Positions 61,408-62,079 of a DNA stretch of 62,079 nt are shown here, piece by piece (within the stretch, counting starts at the first letter, position 1; each line of letters opens with the position of its first letter). The translations under genes and the position numbers were made by a program. Location of the stretch: contig CAZFLM010000035.1 in NCBI GenBank assembly GCA_964519955.1, forward strand, positions 1 through 62,079, given 5' to 3'. Source of the stretch: CAZFLM01 sp964519955. GTDB taxonomy: Bacteria > Armatimonadota > Chthonomonadetes > Chthonomonadales > CAJBBX01. The notes beneath the pieces are model-generated. The model had not been told where the DNA came from, ran no database searches, and worked only from the letters and a program-made list of their open reading frames with translations.

Positions 61408-61785
61408 CTATGTCTGCCTCGGGCCAGGCGCCGCCATAGACGCCGATCCGGGCCCGGGACCCCGCGCAGACCGTCCGCCCCGGCTCATCACAGAACCCCA
61501 TCTGGGGCAGTCAGCCACAGCCCAACCGCTCCGTTGACCCGTCGAACCGGTCAAGGGCACGCTCATGAGTGGAGTGGGCGAGCGCAGGTTGCCGGCTTCG
61601 CGGATGCGGCTGGCGGCGTCGGCGAGGAACCACTGCAGCTTGCCGAAGATGGTCCGGCGCAGTGCGAGGGTGTTGGCGGAGTGACGCGAAAGCTCGCCAT
61701 CCATGGGCCAAAGGGACACGAGACTGGGGAGTTCCTGGGTGTCGATGGCGGCTGCGCAGACAGGCGAGGCAAGCGTCCGGTGCAC
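61408..61785 (-). pseudogene. Truncated integrase/recombinase remnant
   Basis: A minus-strand frame whose first 70 residues contain SLWPMDGELSRHSANTLALR and IFGKLQWFLADAASR, similar to the SAM-like core-binding N-terminus of tyrosine recombinases. No catalytic R-H-R-Y region follows; the rest is low-complexity. It lies at the 3-prime side of tRNA-Gly on the same strand, the usual place of an integrase of a tRNA-targeting element. No second attachment repeat is found in this window. Confidence 0.4.
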
Positions 61786-61875
61786 GACGGCCCTCCAAGC
61801 CTGGGGGCTTCGGAGGACCGCGTTTCAGAAAGGAAGCGTTCGGCTCACGAGGGAAATCCGCGAACCTTCTAGATT

Positions 61876-61950
61876 TGGAGCGGGAGACGGGTTTCGAACC
61901 CGCGACCTCTTCCTTGGCAAGGAAGCGCTCTACCACTGAGCTACTCCCGC
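61876..61950 (-). tRNA. tRNA-Gly(GCC)
   Basis: Reverse strand: acceptor GCGGGAG...CTCCCGC, D-arm AGCTCAGTGGTAGAGC, anticodon stem-loop CTTCC-TTGCCAA-GGAAG with anticodon GCC, T-arm CGGGTTCGAAACCCG, discriminator U and encoded CCA (61876-61878). All stems pair. Confidence 0.97.
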
Positions 61951-61972
61951 GCATGGCTCCTACTGGGCGGGG

Positions 61973-62054
61973 TGGGCGAGAGGAGAGTCGAACTCCTACG
62001 CCTTTAGGGCACTGGTTCCTAAGACCAGCGTGTCTGCCATTCCACCACTCGCCC
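61973..62054 (-). tRNA. tRNA-Leu(UAG)
   Basis: Reverse strand: acceptor GGGCGAG...CTCGCCC, anticodon stem-loop CTGGT-CTTAGGA-ACCAG with anticodon UAG, a long variable arm (TGCCCTAAAGGCGT) typical of leucine tRNA, T-arm AGGAGTTCGACTCCT, and discriminator A. CCA is not encoded. It lies 22 bp from tRNA-Gly, and both probably come from one transcript. Confidence 0.96.
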
Positions 62055-62079
62055 GCGCGAGAACGAGGTGATTATAGCC

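Noticed and set aside
61511..61954. A minus-strand ORF beginning MRGSSSVVERFLAKEEVAGS
   Set aside because: Its N-terminal part is a translation of tRNA-Gly, a well-known false gene; the rest overlaps the integrase remnant in another frame.

Overview
The window reads as part of a scaffolded, very GC-rich bacterial genome, probably a metagenome-assembled one: three runs of exactly 100 N (12202-12301, 25437-25536, 38109-38208) mark scaffold joins. The gene families fit Armatimonadota or a Planctomycetes-like lineage. They include a DUF6785-like permease, expanded UroD/MtaA-like proteins, a Tat-exported Gfo/Idh/MocA oxidoreductase, a HEAT plus 3-keto-disaccharide hydrolase (DUF1080) fusion, an FG-GAP/ASPIC protein, clan-A glycosidases and BTAD-AAA regulators. 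No rRNA or marker gene is present, so this placement is inference.

Region 1 (1-13758) is a type III CRISPR-Cas locus, best matched to subtype III-D. It holds three arrays on the + strand sharing one 37-nt repeat; arrays 2 and 3 each start behind the same promoter (TTGACG, 17 bp, TAGAAT). Between arrays 1 and 2 lie a Card1/Can2-like CARF protein with an altered nuclease motif, an HD-less Cas10 with an intact GGDD, a Csx10-like RAMP, a Cas11-like protein, three Csm3-like RAMPs, two small unrecognised proteins and Cas6. From cas10 to 10827 each gene overlaps the next. No cas1/cas2 is present.

Region 2 (13898-28242) is carbohydrate and one-carbon metabolism: two secreted clan-A glycosidases, a multi-pass permease, three UroD/MtaA-like proteins that keep HxCG, an ABC-2 permease, an aldo/keto reductase and an exported xylose-isomerase-like protein. 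Structured repeats sit between them. Region 3 (28660-41715) holds a triple-STN protein, a SUKH-like gene broken at a ten-base homopolymer, an FG-GAP/ASPIC protein, the HEAT-DUF1080 fusion, an oxidoreductase, a ThuA-like protein, a duplicated TPR gene pair and a secreted protein of unknown function.

Region 4 (42469-61217) encodes mainly exported proteins of unknown function around a minus-strand pair. One member is a SARP/BTAD regulator with an AAA domain; the other is an AAA, membrane, coiled-coil protein with 14 WD40 repeats. Three promoters here (44857, 55222 and 56479) have the same layout: three GTCAG-type heptamers every 11 bp, then 9 bp, then a TAGNNT -10 box. That is the architecture of actinobacterial SARP operators, so this looks like a regulon of the adjacent regulator; it is the most interesting signal in the window. 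A lipoprotein with a caspase-like His/Cys pair closes the cluster.

The right edge has tRNA-Gly(GCC) and tRNA-Leu(UAG) on the minus strand, with a truncated integrase remnant at the 3-prime side of tRNA-Gly.
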